Notes: generated from the letters alone by a model not told the origin. Positions 1 to 5,922 are shown, counted from the stretch's first letter. The stretch is DNA of 10,575 nt from Chloroflexota bacterium (GCA_030666985.1 DAOUWT010000071.1:1-10575); one strand, 5' to 3'. Made by a program: numbers and translations.

Positions 1-792
1 ATGAACAGAATTTGGGCCATTACAAAAAAAGAATGGAGTGAGGTTTTCAAAAATCGCTTTGTGTTTTTCACGGTCGCTTTTTTGCCCCTAATGCTAACCG
101 CTTTGCCGCTAGGGATTCTCTATGCAACGGGGACATCGGGAGATATTCTTGACGCTTCTATGAGCGATTTACCTCCTCAGTTCACGACCATGTGCGGCGG
201 TCTCACTGGAGGAGAATGTATGCAATATTACATTGTCACCCAGTTTATGCTGCTGTTCATGATGATCCCTATCATCATCCCTATCACTATCGCCTCTTAT
301 AGCATAGTGGGTGAAAAAACCACCCGGACTTTGGAACCGCTCCTAGCCACTCCTGTTACCACACTTGAACTGCTGGCGGGGAAATCTTTAGCGGCTGTAA
401 TTCCTGCTGTCGTCGCAACATGGTTGGGGTTTTTCTTGTACGCCATCGGAGCAAAATTAATCGTGGTGTCGCCAGCGGTTCTGCTCAAGCTCATTGACCC
501 TCTTTGGCTTACAGCCATTTTTGCAGTAGGGCCTCTTTTAGCTATTGCCGGGGTCAGCATTGCGGTGATGATATCTTCACGCGTTAACGACCCCCGAGTC
601 GCGGAGCAAATTTCCGGGATATTTGTGCTGCCAATTCTCGCCCTGTTCATCGGCCAGACCATAGGCTTTATTTTAATAAACGAGACCTTTATTCTGTGGA
701 TGACCGCTGCCTTAGTACTCCTGGATGGTGTACTCTTGTTTTTCGCTACCAAGTTATTTCAACGGGAAACAATCCTTACGCGCTGGAAGTGA
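1..792 (+). CDS. ABC-2 type transporter permease
   Basis: Integral membrane half of an ABC-2 family exporter, which would work with a separate cytoplasmic ATPase; the substrate cannot be told from sequence. The 263 residues start with a short cytoplasmic helix (MNRIWAITKKEW) typical of this family. About six hydrophobic segments follow, near residues 20-42, 78-103, 128-152, 168-190, 204-227 and 230-250. The family signature between TM2 and TM3 is clear: GEKTTRTLEPLLATPVTT (104-121) followed by ELLAGK (123-128). A second typical stretch, SRVNDPRVAEQISG, lies at 193-206. The ATG is the first base of the window, so its ribosome site is out of view, but the N-terminus looks natural. The next gene starts 5 nt after the stop, and its Shine-Dalgarno GGAAG (785-789) lies inside this gene, so the two are probably translated together. 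I expect the ATPase gene just upstream of the window (inference). Confidence 0.9.
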   Translation: MNRIWAITKKEWSEVFKNRFVFFTVAFLPLMLTALPLGILYATGTSGDILDASMSDLPPQFTTMCGGLTGGECMQYYIVTQFMLLFMMIPIIIPITIASYSIVGEKTTRTLEPLLATPVTTLELLAGKSLAAVIPAVVATWLGFFLYAIGAKLIVVSPAVLLKLIDPLWLTAIFAVGPLLAIAGVSIAVMISSRVNDPRVAEQISGIFVLPILALFIGQTIGFILINETFILWMTAALVLLDGVLLFFATKLFQRETILTRWK

Positions 793-797
793 TTTTC

Positions 798-1541
798 ATG
801 AAACAAAAATTCTTTTTAGTTCTACTGACAGTGGTATTGTTCGTGTCTGTTGGGACAGGTTTGGCTCAAGAAAATGACCCCACTCTCACCTTGAGGCTAA
901 ACCGTAATTTTGGGTATGGAGGGATCGGAAAAATCCAAGGGCGGTTTACGCTCGAGGCGAGTGGCCCGGAGAATCTTTCTAGGGTTGAATTCTTCATTGA
1001 TGAGAAATTAATGGGAATCGTTGAGCAGCCGCCCTTCGAGTACCGCTTTCATACTGACGACTATTCCCCAGGGATGCATGTCTTTTCGGTTATAGGCCAC
1101 ACCTCAAATGGCCTTGTATTACAATCTAATCAGATATCTAAAGTGCTGCTCTCACCAGAAGATACCTGGGCGGAAACCCAGCAGATAGTGGTTCCTTTGC
1201 TGGCAGTGGTAGGTGTTCTTACTCTGGTTGGACTGGGAGCGCCGTTATTATTTAAACGTAAGAAAATCTTCCAAATTGGAAAATATGGCCCCGCGGGCGG
1301 GGCAGTGTGTCCCGGTTGTGGGCTGCCATACCCTCGGCATGTACTATCCCCGAATATGCTGGTTGGCAAGTTGGAGCATTGTCCCCACTGCAGAAAGTGG
1401 AGCATTGTCCCCCGCTCCTCGGCTGCAAATCTCGAAGAAGCTGAATCCCGTTACCAGCTAGAGGAACCCCAAATACCATTGACGTCTCCGCCTGAGGAAG
1501 AACTCAAACGTATGCTCGAGGAATCCCGCTTCGAAGATTAA
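798..1541 (+). CDS. Membrane protein: signal peptide, Ig-like domain, TM helix, cytoplasmic zinc ribbon
   Basis: A 247-residue protein of unknown function with a clear modular build. Residues 1-23 form a signal peptide, with likely cleavage after VGTGLA. Residues about 45-118 resemble a bacterial Ig-like fold (SRVEFFIDEKLMGIVEQPPF then PGMHVFSVIG). Residues 130-152 are one TM helix followed by the positive stop-transfer KRKK. Residues 171-198 are a CPGC...CPHC zinc ribbon. The C-terminus is acidic and probably helical. The predicted topology is Ig domain outside and zinc ribbon inside. I chose the ATG at 798 because it gives the signal peptide and has GGAAG at 785-789; the frame is open further upstream inside the permease, but that extension looks unnatural. 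Its position 5 nt behind an ABC-2 permease suggests an accessory or sensing role for that exporter (inference). Confidence 0.85.
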   Translation: MKQKFFLVLLTVVLFVSVGTGLAQENDPTLTLRLNRNFGYGGIGKIQGRFTLEASGPENLSRVEFFIDEKLMGIVEQPPFEYRFHTDDYSPGMHVFSVIGHTSNGLVLQSNQISKVLLSPEDTWAETQQIVVPLLAVVGVLTLVGLGAPLLFKRKKIFQIGKYGPAGGAVCPGCGLPYPRHVLSPNMLVGKLEHCPHCRKWSIVPRSSAANLEEAESRYQLEEPQIPLTSPPEEELKRMLEESRFED

Positions 1542-1573
1542 CGCAGTAAGCATTCACTCCCCGTTGGAGATTG

Positions 1574-1673
1574 GTGGGAGCGCAAACGGCCGGGGATAGG
1601 GAAAACCTTGCCCCGGCGTGGATACCATCCCCCGAGGTTTTTCCCCGCTTGGGGCTTGGTCTCACGCTCCCGC
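1574..1673. other. GC-rich foldable block in a 399-nt intergenic region (possible structured RNA)
   Basis: The gap 1542-1940 has no convincing gene. Its left half is GC-rich and can fold on itself. The outer arms GGGAGCG (1576-1582) and CGCTCCC (1665-1671) are exact complements and extend by a G-T and a G-C pair. Inside them, GGGAAAACCT (1599-1608) pairs with AGGTTTTTCCC (1635-1645) with one bulged T. A competing stem CCGGGG/CCCCGG (1590-1595 with 1611-1616) also exists. No U-run follows the outer stem, so it is not a standard intrinsic terminator, although it may end transcription of the upstream operon. It could instead be a small RNA or a degenerate repeat. I recognise no named riboswitch. 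Confidence 0.3.
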
Positions 1674-1756
1674 GAGGCGTCCTTCTCCCCCCTGCGTAGC
1701 ACCCTCCCCCCAAAAATCCACGGGGTCTAAATGATCACTTAACGCAAGTATAAACA

Positions 1757-1790
1757 ATTAATATTTGTGATAATTGTCATAAATATCAAT
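1757..1790. promoter_or_regulatory. CRP/FNR-like palindromic operator candidate
   Basis: ATATTTGTGA (1761-1770) and TCATAAATAT (1777-1786) are inverted repeats separated by 6 nt, with 9 of 10 positions complementary. Allowing one further mismatch, the arms extend to 14 bp (1757-1790). The core reads TGTGA-N6-TCATA, one base from the CRP consensus TGTGA-N6-TCACA. It lies about 75 bp upstream of the -35 of the histidine kinase promoter, a place where an activator of the CRP/FNR family could act. The match is seen directly; the regulator is inferred. Confidence 0.4.
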
Positions 1791-1863
1791 GCCAATAGTT
1801 TCAAGCAATCCCATCAGCCAAAACTTGCCTGCGTGGAAATCTCGGAAATCTTGCCCCGATTTT

Positions 1864-1891
1864 TTGAAAATACACATTTTTCTGATATTAT
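1864..1891 (+). promoter_or_regulatory. Sigma-70-type promoter for the sensor kinase gene
   Basis: TTGAAA (1864-1869), a 16-bp spacer, then TATTAT (1886-1891): five of six matches to each consensus hexamer, in an AT-rich stretch. Transcription would start near 1898, giving a leader of about 43 nt to the ATG at 1941. Confidence 0.5.
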
Positions 1892-1940
1892 TAAAAGACC
1901 ACCCCTCTCAGATACTCGACCAAATTGAGCTATATATTTT

Positions 1941-3215
1941 ATGTTGAACAAAATAGATGCCAGTATACCTGATAATGAAATTCACTACGGGTTCGAGAAA
2001 CTGACCCGCTTGGTTGAACTCAGCCTCATTTTAAACTCCACCCTTGAACCGGAGCGCCTTTTGCAAAGCATTCTCGATACTGCGGCTGAGTTGTTGGAGT
2101 GCAAAGATGTGTCTATTCTTCTTTATGATGATAATAGAGAAGAACTCCGCTTTGTGGCTTCAACGGGGTCAGACAAGGAGGAATTGGGAAAAATTCCCGT
2201 TCCCCTCGATAATAGTTTGGCCGGAACGATTTTTACAGAAAATCGCCATCTAGTGATCAATCGCGTGGAGGATGACCCGCGCCATTACAATCGTGTAGGA
2301 GAAGAATTGGAGTATCAAGTAGATTCTTTGTTGGGTGTTCCGATGCGGATAAAGGAGCGCGTGGTAGGAGTACTCGAAGCTTTGAACAAGAAGGAGGAAA
2401 AGTTTACTACCTTTGATGTCAATTTATTATTAGTGATTGCTTCTCAAGCGGCAATCGCTATCGACAACGCCAAACTCATCCAGGCTTTGAAAAAGGCAAA
2501 TGTAGAATTAAGCGAAGCCGATGACATGAAACGCGCTTTTATGGCGATTGCCTCTCACGAGTTGCGCACGCCCTTGGGCATTATTTTAGGCTATGCAACA
2601 TTCCTTCAAGATGAGGCATCTGGTGAGTCAAAGCAGCATGCAGAATATGTCCTACAGGCGGCATTGCGGTTGCGGGGCATATTGGATGATATGAAAAACA
2701 TGAACTTGTTGTACACCGGTGAGGCTGATTTAAATATCCACTCAGCCAATATACAAGACATCATTAACATTGCCAGGCAAGAAATCATCCCCACGGCCGA
2801 GGCAAAGAATCAGAAAGTTACTTTCGAGTTGCCTTCTCAAGAAATTCCTCTCCATGTTGATGGGCGCAAATTGAGCATGGTCTTCATCAATCTTCTTAGC
2901 AACGCAATTAAGTTTACCCCCTCTGGTGGAGAAATCAATCTCGAAGTTTTGGAGAAAAAAGATCAGGTTTTAATCTCTGTTCAGGATAATGGACGAGGGA
3001 TTCCCTCAAAAAAGTTGGAAAAAATCTTCGATGGTTTTTATCAAGTTGAAGATCACATGACGCGTCAAAGTGGCGGTTTAGGGGTAGGGTTGTCGATTGC
3101 ACGCCAACTTGTAAAATTACACGGGGGAAAGGTTTGGGTAGAGAGCGAAGGAATAGGCCACGGAGCCACTTTTTACGTCCGGCTCCCCAAAAAGTCGCCT
3201 GCGTTTTCCAACTAG
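1941..3215 (+). CDS. Cytoplasmic sensor histidine kinase (GAF-HisKA-HATPase_c)
   Basis: Soluble two-component sensor kinase of 424 residues that would autophosphorylate on a histidine and pass the phosphate to a response regulator not encoded in this window. No transmembrane segment or signal peptide is visible. Domains in order: a GAF ligand-binding domain at about 25-178, a linker coiled coil at about 178-200, and HisKA with the H-box ASHELRTPLG (phospho-acceptor H206). HATPase_c follows, with N-box FINLLSNAIKFTP (315-327), G1 box DNGRGIP (349-355), F-box around FDGFYQ (363-368) and G2 box GGLGVGLSIA (378-387). No catalytic element is missing. The start has no obvious Shine-Dalgarno sequence (AT-rich TATATATTTT precedes it), yet no better in-frame start lies before the GAF domain. 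It is monocistronic, with its own promoter candidate and a convergent neighbour. Confidence 0.93.
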   Translation: MLNKIDASIPDNEIHYGFEKLTRLVELSLILNSTLEPERLLQSILDTAAELLECKDVSILLYDDNREELRFVASTGSDKEELGKIPVPLDNSLAGTIFTENRHLVINRVEDDPRHYNRVGEELEYQVDSLLGVPMRIKERVVGVLEALNKKEEKFTTFDVNLLLVIASQAAIAIDNAKLIQALKKANVELSEADDMKRAFMAIASHELRTPLGIILGYATFLQDEASGESKQHAEYVLQAALRLRGILDDMKNMNLLYTGEADLNIHSANIQDIINIARQEIIPTAEAKNQKVTFELPSQEIPLHVDGRKLSMVFINLLSNAIKFTPSGGEINLEVLEKKDQVLISVQDNGRGIPSKKLEKIFDGFYQVEDHMTRQSGGLGVGLSIARQLVKLHGGKVWVESEGIGHGATFYVRLPKKSPAFSN

Positions 3216-3248
3216 TACATGGTTCCTCAGCCCTTCCGAGGTGCTTTG

Positions 3249-3265
3249 CAGGAACCGCGTTCCTG
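3249..3265. terminator. Hairpin between convergent genes (weak terminator candidate)
   Basis: CAGGAAC-CGC-GTTCCTG is a perfect 7-bp hairpin in the 87-nt gap between the kinase and the convergent nucleoside kinase gene. GGTTCCT at 3221-3227 can compete for the same AGGAACC strand (3250-3256), so two exclusive folds are possible. A second inverted repeat, CTTGAG-N6-CTCAAG (3297-3314), spans the stop codon of the minus-strand gene. None is followed by a U-run on either strand, so termination is only suggested by position. Confidence 0.3.
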
Positions 3266-3302
3266 AATGAAAATTGCGAAGTAATAATGGACGTTTCTTG
3301 AG

Positions 3303-3938
3303 CTAATTCTCAAGCGGTAATGCCGGCTGAAAAGGAGCCAATTTCAAAGCTTGCCGGATACGAGTTTCAACCCAGTTGAGGTCTTCGGCTGAGGCAACGT
3401 AGTTCAACTCATTTGTATCAATAGAAAGCATAGTTTTTCCCGCATGTTGAGAAGCAAAAAAATCATCGTAAGCATGATTCAAACTGTCTATATAATCTCT
3501 CTCCATATTCCGCTCGTAGGGACGATCTCGATGAGCGATACGCTGCATGAGGACATCGGTTTCCGCCCGTAAATACACTATCAAGTCAGGAACAGGTAGT
3601 TTTTCTGCCAGGGCAGAATGAACGCTGTGATATGTAGCTAGTTCATCTCCCGCCAGATTCAATCCGGCGAAAAGAGCATCTTTTTCGAAGGTGTAATCAG
3701 CAATTAGGTGTTCATTCTCCTTGAGGTGTCGAGAGACTTTCTTTTGTTGGTGATAGCGGCTCAACAAAAAGAAAATTTGGGTTTGGAAAGCATACGCTTC
3801 CCTGTCTTTATAGAAATCGGCTAAGAACGGGTTTTCCTCGAAAATTTCGAGCAACAATTCGGCCCCGAATGCGGGGGCCAACAAACGAGATAAGGTGGTT
3901 TTACCGACGGCAATTACGCCTTCAATTGCAATATACAT
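3303..3938 (-). CDS. Deoxynucleoside kinase (dCK/dGK family)
   Basis: Salvage kinase of 211 residues that phosphorylates a deoxynucleoside to its 5'-monophosphate using ATP or another NTP; which base it prefers cannot be read from sequence. Visible motifs: P-loop GVIAVGKTT (7-15); the family motif EENPFLADFYKD (34-45), typical of bacterial deoxyadenosine/deoxyguanosine kinases; DYTFEKD (81-87) in the place of the catalytic/substrate-binding ERS-type motif; and an arginine-rich lid HRDRPYER (136-143). Length is normal for the family. I chose the ATG at 3938 because it places the P-loop six residues from the N-terminus, as in known members. A longer in-frame form from 4037 would add 33 residues without family support, although that ATG lies near the predicted transcription start. 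The gene diverges from ssb, a plausible pairing of DNA-precursor and DNA-binding functions. Confidence 0.9.
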   Translation of the reverse strand: MYIAIEGVIAVGKTTLSRLLAPAFGAELLLEIFEENPFLADFYKDREAYAFQTQIFFLLSRYHQQKKVSRHLKENEHLIADYTFEKDALFAGLNLAGDELATYHSVHSALAEKLPVPDLIVYLRAETDVLMQRIAHRDRPYERNMERDYIDSLNHAYDDFFASQHAGKTMLSIDTNELNYVASAEDLNWVETRIRQALKLAPFQPALPLEN

Positions 3939-4030
3939 AGTGATCAGAGAAAAATAATATCCTTTATGGAAACCGAAAACAATATCAACCGTCTGGATGT
4001 TACCAGGCTTTAAATGATACTGCAATATAC

Positions 4031-4060
4031 TTGACAAACAAGGGGTATATTCGTTACACT
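4031..4060 (+). promoter_or_regulatory. Plus-strand promoter candidate for ssb
   Basis: TTGACA (4031-4036, perfect) is followed after 18 bp by TACACT (4055-4060, four of six matches). It interleaves with the minus-strand promoter, so the two perfect -35 boxes face each other 29 bp apart. The leader to ssb would be about 160 nt; I see no riboswitch in it. Confidence 0.4.
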
Positions 4061-4071
4061 TAAGGTGTCAA
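4044..4071 (-). promoter_or_regulatory. Minus-strand promoter candidate for the deoxynucleoside kinase
   Basis: On the minus strand, TTGACA (4071-4066, a perfect -35) is followed after 16 bp by TATACC (4049-4044, four of six matches). Transcription would start near 4037 and leave a leader of about 100 nt to the chosen start. A weaker alternative lies closer to the gene: -10 TATTAT at 3959-3954 with a poor -35 TTGTTT. Confidence 0.4.
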
Positions 4072-4228
4072 TGTCTGCCTCAGTCTCTCATTATTGAACC
4101 AGCGTCGAAATTCGGGCTGTAACAATCTTTGACCGAGATGCGGTTTTATTATCTTGAATTAACTCTTGGTGTTTCGTTGGTAATGAGAAGTTAACCATTC
4201 ACCCATATTTTATCAAAAGGAGAAAACT

Positions 4229-4567
4229 ATGCCAGGTCTAAATCGAGTTCAATTGATTGGTAATTTAGGACAGGACCCTGAACTAAAGCTTATTCCCACT
4301 GGCCAAAAGGTCTGCAAATTTAGTGTAGCCGTGAACCGCCAATGGCGAGACAAAGACGGCAATCAAAAAGAGGATACAGAATGGTTCAATATTGAAGCCT
4401 GGGGACGCCTGGGTGAAGTCTGCCAGGAGTACCTCAAGAAGGGAAGCCTAATTTTCTTGGAAGGCCGTCTCCAAACTGATCGTTATGAAAAGGATGAGGA
4501 GACACGCTATTATACCAAGGTGGTCGCTTCTCAGATGCAGATGCTCGACAGGAAAAAACAATCTTAA
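4229..4567 (+). CDS. ssb: Single-stranded DNA-binding protein, short form without acidic tail
   Basis: OB-fold protein that coats single-stranded DNA in replication, repair and recombination. The 112 residues are nearly all OB domain: NRVQLIGNLGQDPELK (5-20), FSVAVNRQW (31-39), DTEWFNIEAWGRLGEVC (49-65), GSLIFLEGRLQTD (72-84) and YYTKVVASQMQMLD (94-107). The usual glycine/proline-rich linker and acidic tip (D-D-I-P-F type), which recruits partner proteins, are absent; the protein ends RKKQS with a normal TAA. Typical bacterial SSBs are 150-180 residues. The start is well set by AAGGAG (4217-4222), 6 nt before ATG. A strong terminator follows, so the gene is probably transcribed alone. It may be a second, specialised SSB paralogue, or this lineage may use short SSBs. 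Confidence 0.93.
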   Translation: MPGLNRVQLIGNLGQDPELKLIPTGQKVCKFSVAVNRQWRDKDGNQKEDTEWFNIEAWGRLGEVCQEYLKKGSLIFLEGRLQTDRYEKDEETRYYTKVVASQMQMLDRKKQS

Positions 4568-4604
4568 TAGATGAACAATTAACGAACAACGAAGCCAAGA
4601 GATC

Positions 4605-4647
4605 AAGTCAGTACGCCTCAACTTTTTATTGGGGCGTATTGGCTTTT
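4605..4647 (+). terminator. Rho-independent terminator of ssb
   Basis: A 17-bp stem with a few G-U pairs: 4605-4621 (AAGTCAGTACGCCTCAA) pairs with 4629-4645, around a 7-nt loop. A T4 run at 4644-4647 follows directly. It lies 38 nt after the ssb stop and abuts the 3' end of the minus-strand remnant at 4646. Confidence 0.75.
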
Positions 4648-4825
4648 ACGTCGAGTGCTTTCCAATCCTTTTCTGAATTCGCAGCACCAGGGGATAGCTC
4701 AACATTTCCTCGCGGGCGGACTGCACCTCAGGGTCATCCTCGGTCCGGTCGAGCAGATCAATCAGCGTGCGGTAGCGCGTCCAGGGTTCATCCGATTCCA
4801 GAAGCCAGGGAAGTAGGTCATTCAT
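4646..4825 (-). pseudogene. Truncated remnant (59 codons), N-terminus of a larger conserved family
   Basis: A short minus-strand frame encoding MNDLLPWLLESDEPWTRYRT at its start and EDDPEVQSAREEML further on. It has a good ribosome site: AAGGAG about 8 nt before the ATG. From memory, the WLLE..EPWTRYRTL..LLDR segment resembles the N-terminus of a longer (about 300-residue) family often annotated as 'nitrogen fixation protein NifH-like' or terpenoid-cyclase-like. That name is misleading: it is not nitrogenase reductase. After about residue 47 the sequence turns into LRIQKRIGKHST and stops right at the ssb terminator, so the rest of the gene seems lost. It lies 32 nt downstream of a DUF3795 gene on the same strand, probably one transcript. 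It could alternatively be a real small protein. Confidence 0.55.
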
Positions 4826-4857
4826 CGGTAGTGCTCCTTATTCATACAATCTTACGC

Positions 4858-5325
4858 CTATTCTCTTGGCACTTCATAAGGATAGCAGCGAATGTCAACA
4901 TACGCGAAGCCAGTCTTAGCTCGTTCTTCTTGTTCCTCGATCCACGTTTCTAATCCAATCTCGCGCATTCGTTTGCCATCCGCGACCAAGGTTGGGTATC
5001 CTTTCCCAAGAGCTTCAATGCGGTGGCATGGATATTCCTCGCAAAAGACGCATACCTTGATGTCGCGTTTTTGGGCGCATTTCCTTATCCCGCAGAATGG
5101 CGGCCCGCCGCCCTGACGACAGCCGGGGCATGATTTCTCTGGATCGCCGAGATCGGTGAGGAATTCCCAAAATTCGTTGAAATTGGGCAATTCACTACCC
5201 CAATGCTCGTAGCCCTCTTTGCTCATTAGCTCTCTGAGTTCACGAGCTTGCCGAGGCATTCGCGCTCTTGCGGAGCAGAGGCCGCAATATAGACCGCAGT
5301 AGGTTATCCATTTCAATTGTCCCAT
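4858..5325 (-). CDS. DUF3795 cysteine-rich protein (copy 1)
   Basis: Protein of 155 residues belonging by pattern to DUF3795, a family of small cysteine-rich, probably zinc- or iron-sulfur-binding proteins of unknown function. Visible clusters: YCGLYCGLCSAR (9-20, C10/C14/C17), SCPGCR (65-70), then CGIRKC (78-83) and VCVFCEEYPCHRIEAL (91-106). A late C147 follows a predicted helical stretch. The start at 5325 has a strong Shine-Dalgarno AAAAGGAG 6-7 nt upstream. It is the second of two tandem paralogues: both open with QLKW followed by the CGL-CG motif. The upstream paralogue ends at 5459, and the 133-nt gap holds an inserted repeat. No membrane or signal segment. Function unknown. Confidence 0.85.
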   Translation of the reverse strand: MGQLKWITYCGLYCGLCSARARMPRQARELRELMSKEGYEHWGSELPNFNEFWEFLTDLGDPEKSCPGCRQGGGPPFCGIRKCAQKRDIKVCVFCEEYPCHRIEALGKGYPTLVADGKRMREIGLETWIEEQEERAKTGFAYVDIRCYPYEVPRE

Positions 5326-5378
5326 TATCCACTCCTTTTTTAACTTAGCTTTTGCAGGAAATAGAAAACTTTTATTTT

Positions 5379-5410
5379 GTCATTCTGAACGAAGACCTTC
5401 GCACATCGAG
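5379..5410 (-). repeat. Partial MITE-like end (related to the 9588-9752 element)
   Basis: GTCATTCTGAACGAAG (plus, 5379-5394) resembles the inverted-repeat end GTCATTTCGAACGAAG of the element at 9588-9752 (minus-strand reading of its right end). It is followed by a small hairpin, CGAAG-AC-CTTCG in mirrored form (5390-5401). Only one end is present here. Confidence 0.45.
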
Positions 5411-5415
5411 GGGGG

Positions 5416-5457
5416 AATCCCTAGTCACCGATTCCTAATTCCTGATTCCTAGTTTCC
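5416..5457 (-). repeat. Heptamer tandem repeat, six units
   Basis: Read on the minus strand: GGAAACT, AGGAATC, AGGAATT, AGGAATC, GGTGACT, AGGGATT, a 7-bp period with consensus AGGAATY. It resembles the short tandemly repeated repetitive heptamers known from cyanobacterial genomes. A second array lies at 9544-9578. Confidence 0.6.
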
Positions 5458-5458
5458 A

Positions 5459-5845
5459 TCATCCACTCCCTTTTTGAGCGATCTGTTTGAGTTTTTCAAC
5501 GGCTTTCGCATGATGTTCAGGGTTATCATTAGCAAAAGCCTCGAGTTTTTCGCAGACAAATTCAAGACATTGGCCGCAGTGATCGAGATGTTTCTCGTCA
5601 ATGCAGCAAATCAGCATAGGACATTCTGCCGACCAGTGCAGTGAGCGGTCTTCGCGGCAGCCTTTGCAATACATTTCTCGTTCGATGATTTCGGCGGGGC
5701 CTTCGCCCTCTTCCAACCAACCTTCCTCGTGAAACCAAGCCGCGACGCGCTGGGCGGCTTCCGGGTCGGTGGGTACAAGGCGAATACCGCAGGTTCCGCA
5801 ATCCAAGCCGCAGACGGCCATCCATTTAAGTTGATTTTTCTCCAT
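5459..5845 (-). CDS. DUF3795 cysteine-rich protein (copy 2)
   Basis: Protein of 128 residues, paralogue of the gene just downstream (4858-5325). Cysteine clusters: VCGLDCGTCG (11-20; C12, C16, C19), YCKGC (59-63), then C75, C80, C81, C90, C93 and C98 in HCGQCLEFVCEKLEAF (89-104). The spacing suggests two metal sites. The shared N-terminal QLKWM and the closing C-x2-C-x4-C followed by an amphipathic helix define the family. I chose the ATG at 5845 because AGGAAG lies about 7 nt upstream and the N-terminus then matches the paralogue. A longer frame from 5923 would read through an intergenic repeat. The stop TGA overlaps an ATG (TGATG at 5461-5457) that now leads nowhere, a trace of former coupling to the next gene. 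Function unknown. Confidence 0.85.
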   Translation of the reverse strand: MEKNQLKWMAVCGLDCGTCGIRLVPTDPEAAQRVAAWFHEEGWLEEGEGPAEIIEREMYCKGCREDRSLHWSAECPMLICCIDEKHLDHCGQCLEFVCEKLEAFANDNPEHHAKAVEKLKQIAQKGSG

Positions 5846-5865
5846 GGGTAAACTTCCTGAAAGAT

Positions 5866-5922
5866 AGTTGCTCAAAATCATGGTGGTAGAACTGCATTGC
5901 ATCTGCCTTTGGATGCGTTGCA
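5866..5922. repeat. Leader repeat with palindrome, copy 1
   Basis: Plus strand: AGTTGCTCAAAATCATGGTG then GTAGAAC (5866-5892), followed by a hairpin TGCATTGCATC (5893-5903) / GATGCGTTGCA (5912-5922), 9 of 11 complementary. The same block occurs at 6827-6884. The hairpin core also occurs inverted at 6905-6942, with 28 of 30 bases shared between this core and the reverse complement of that copy. Its edge is 5-10 nt from the ribosome site of DUF3795 copy 2. Confidence 0.65.

Larger units (their letters stand above)
5322..5475. repeat. 114-bp insertion flanked by near-identical 20-bp direct repeats
   Basis: On the plus strand, 5322-5341 (CCATTATCCACTCCTTTTTT) and 5456-5475 (CCATCATCCACTCCCTTTTT) agree at 18 of 20 positions. 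Read on the minus strand, each is a ribosome site plus ATGG. The inner copy starts DUF3795 copy 1. The outer copy overlaps the stop codon of DUF3795 copy 2 as TGATG, leaving a vestigial frame of 12 codons before TAG. The simplest reading is that 5342-5455 was inserted with duplication of the start region, separating a formerly coupled pair. Confidence 0.55.

Noticed and set aside
1504..1713. 69-codon minus-strand frame in the GC-rich intergenic block
   Set aside because: It overlaps the end of the zinc-ribbon gene antisense, is low in information and lies in self-complementary sequence.
3939..4037. N-terminal extension of the deoxynucleoside kinase to 244 residues
   Set aside because: Family members begin just before the P-loop. 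A leaderless start at 4037 near the predicted transcription start is possible but unsupported.
4639..4953. 104-codon plus-strand frame after ssb
   Set aside because: It begins inside the ssb terminator and lies antisense to the remnant and to DUF3795 copy 1, which both have strong ribosome sites.
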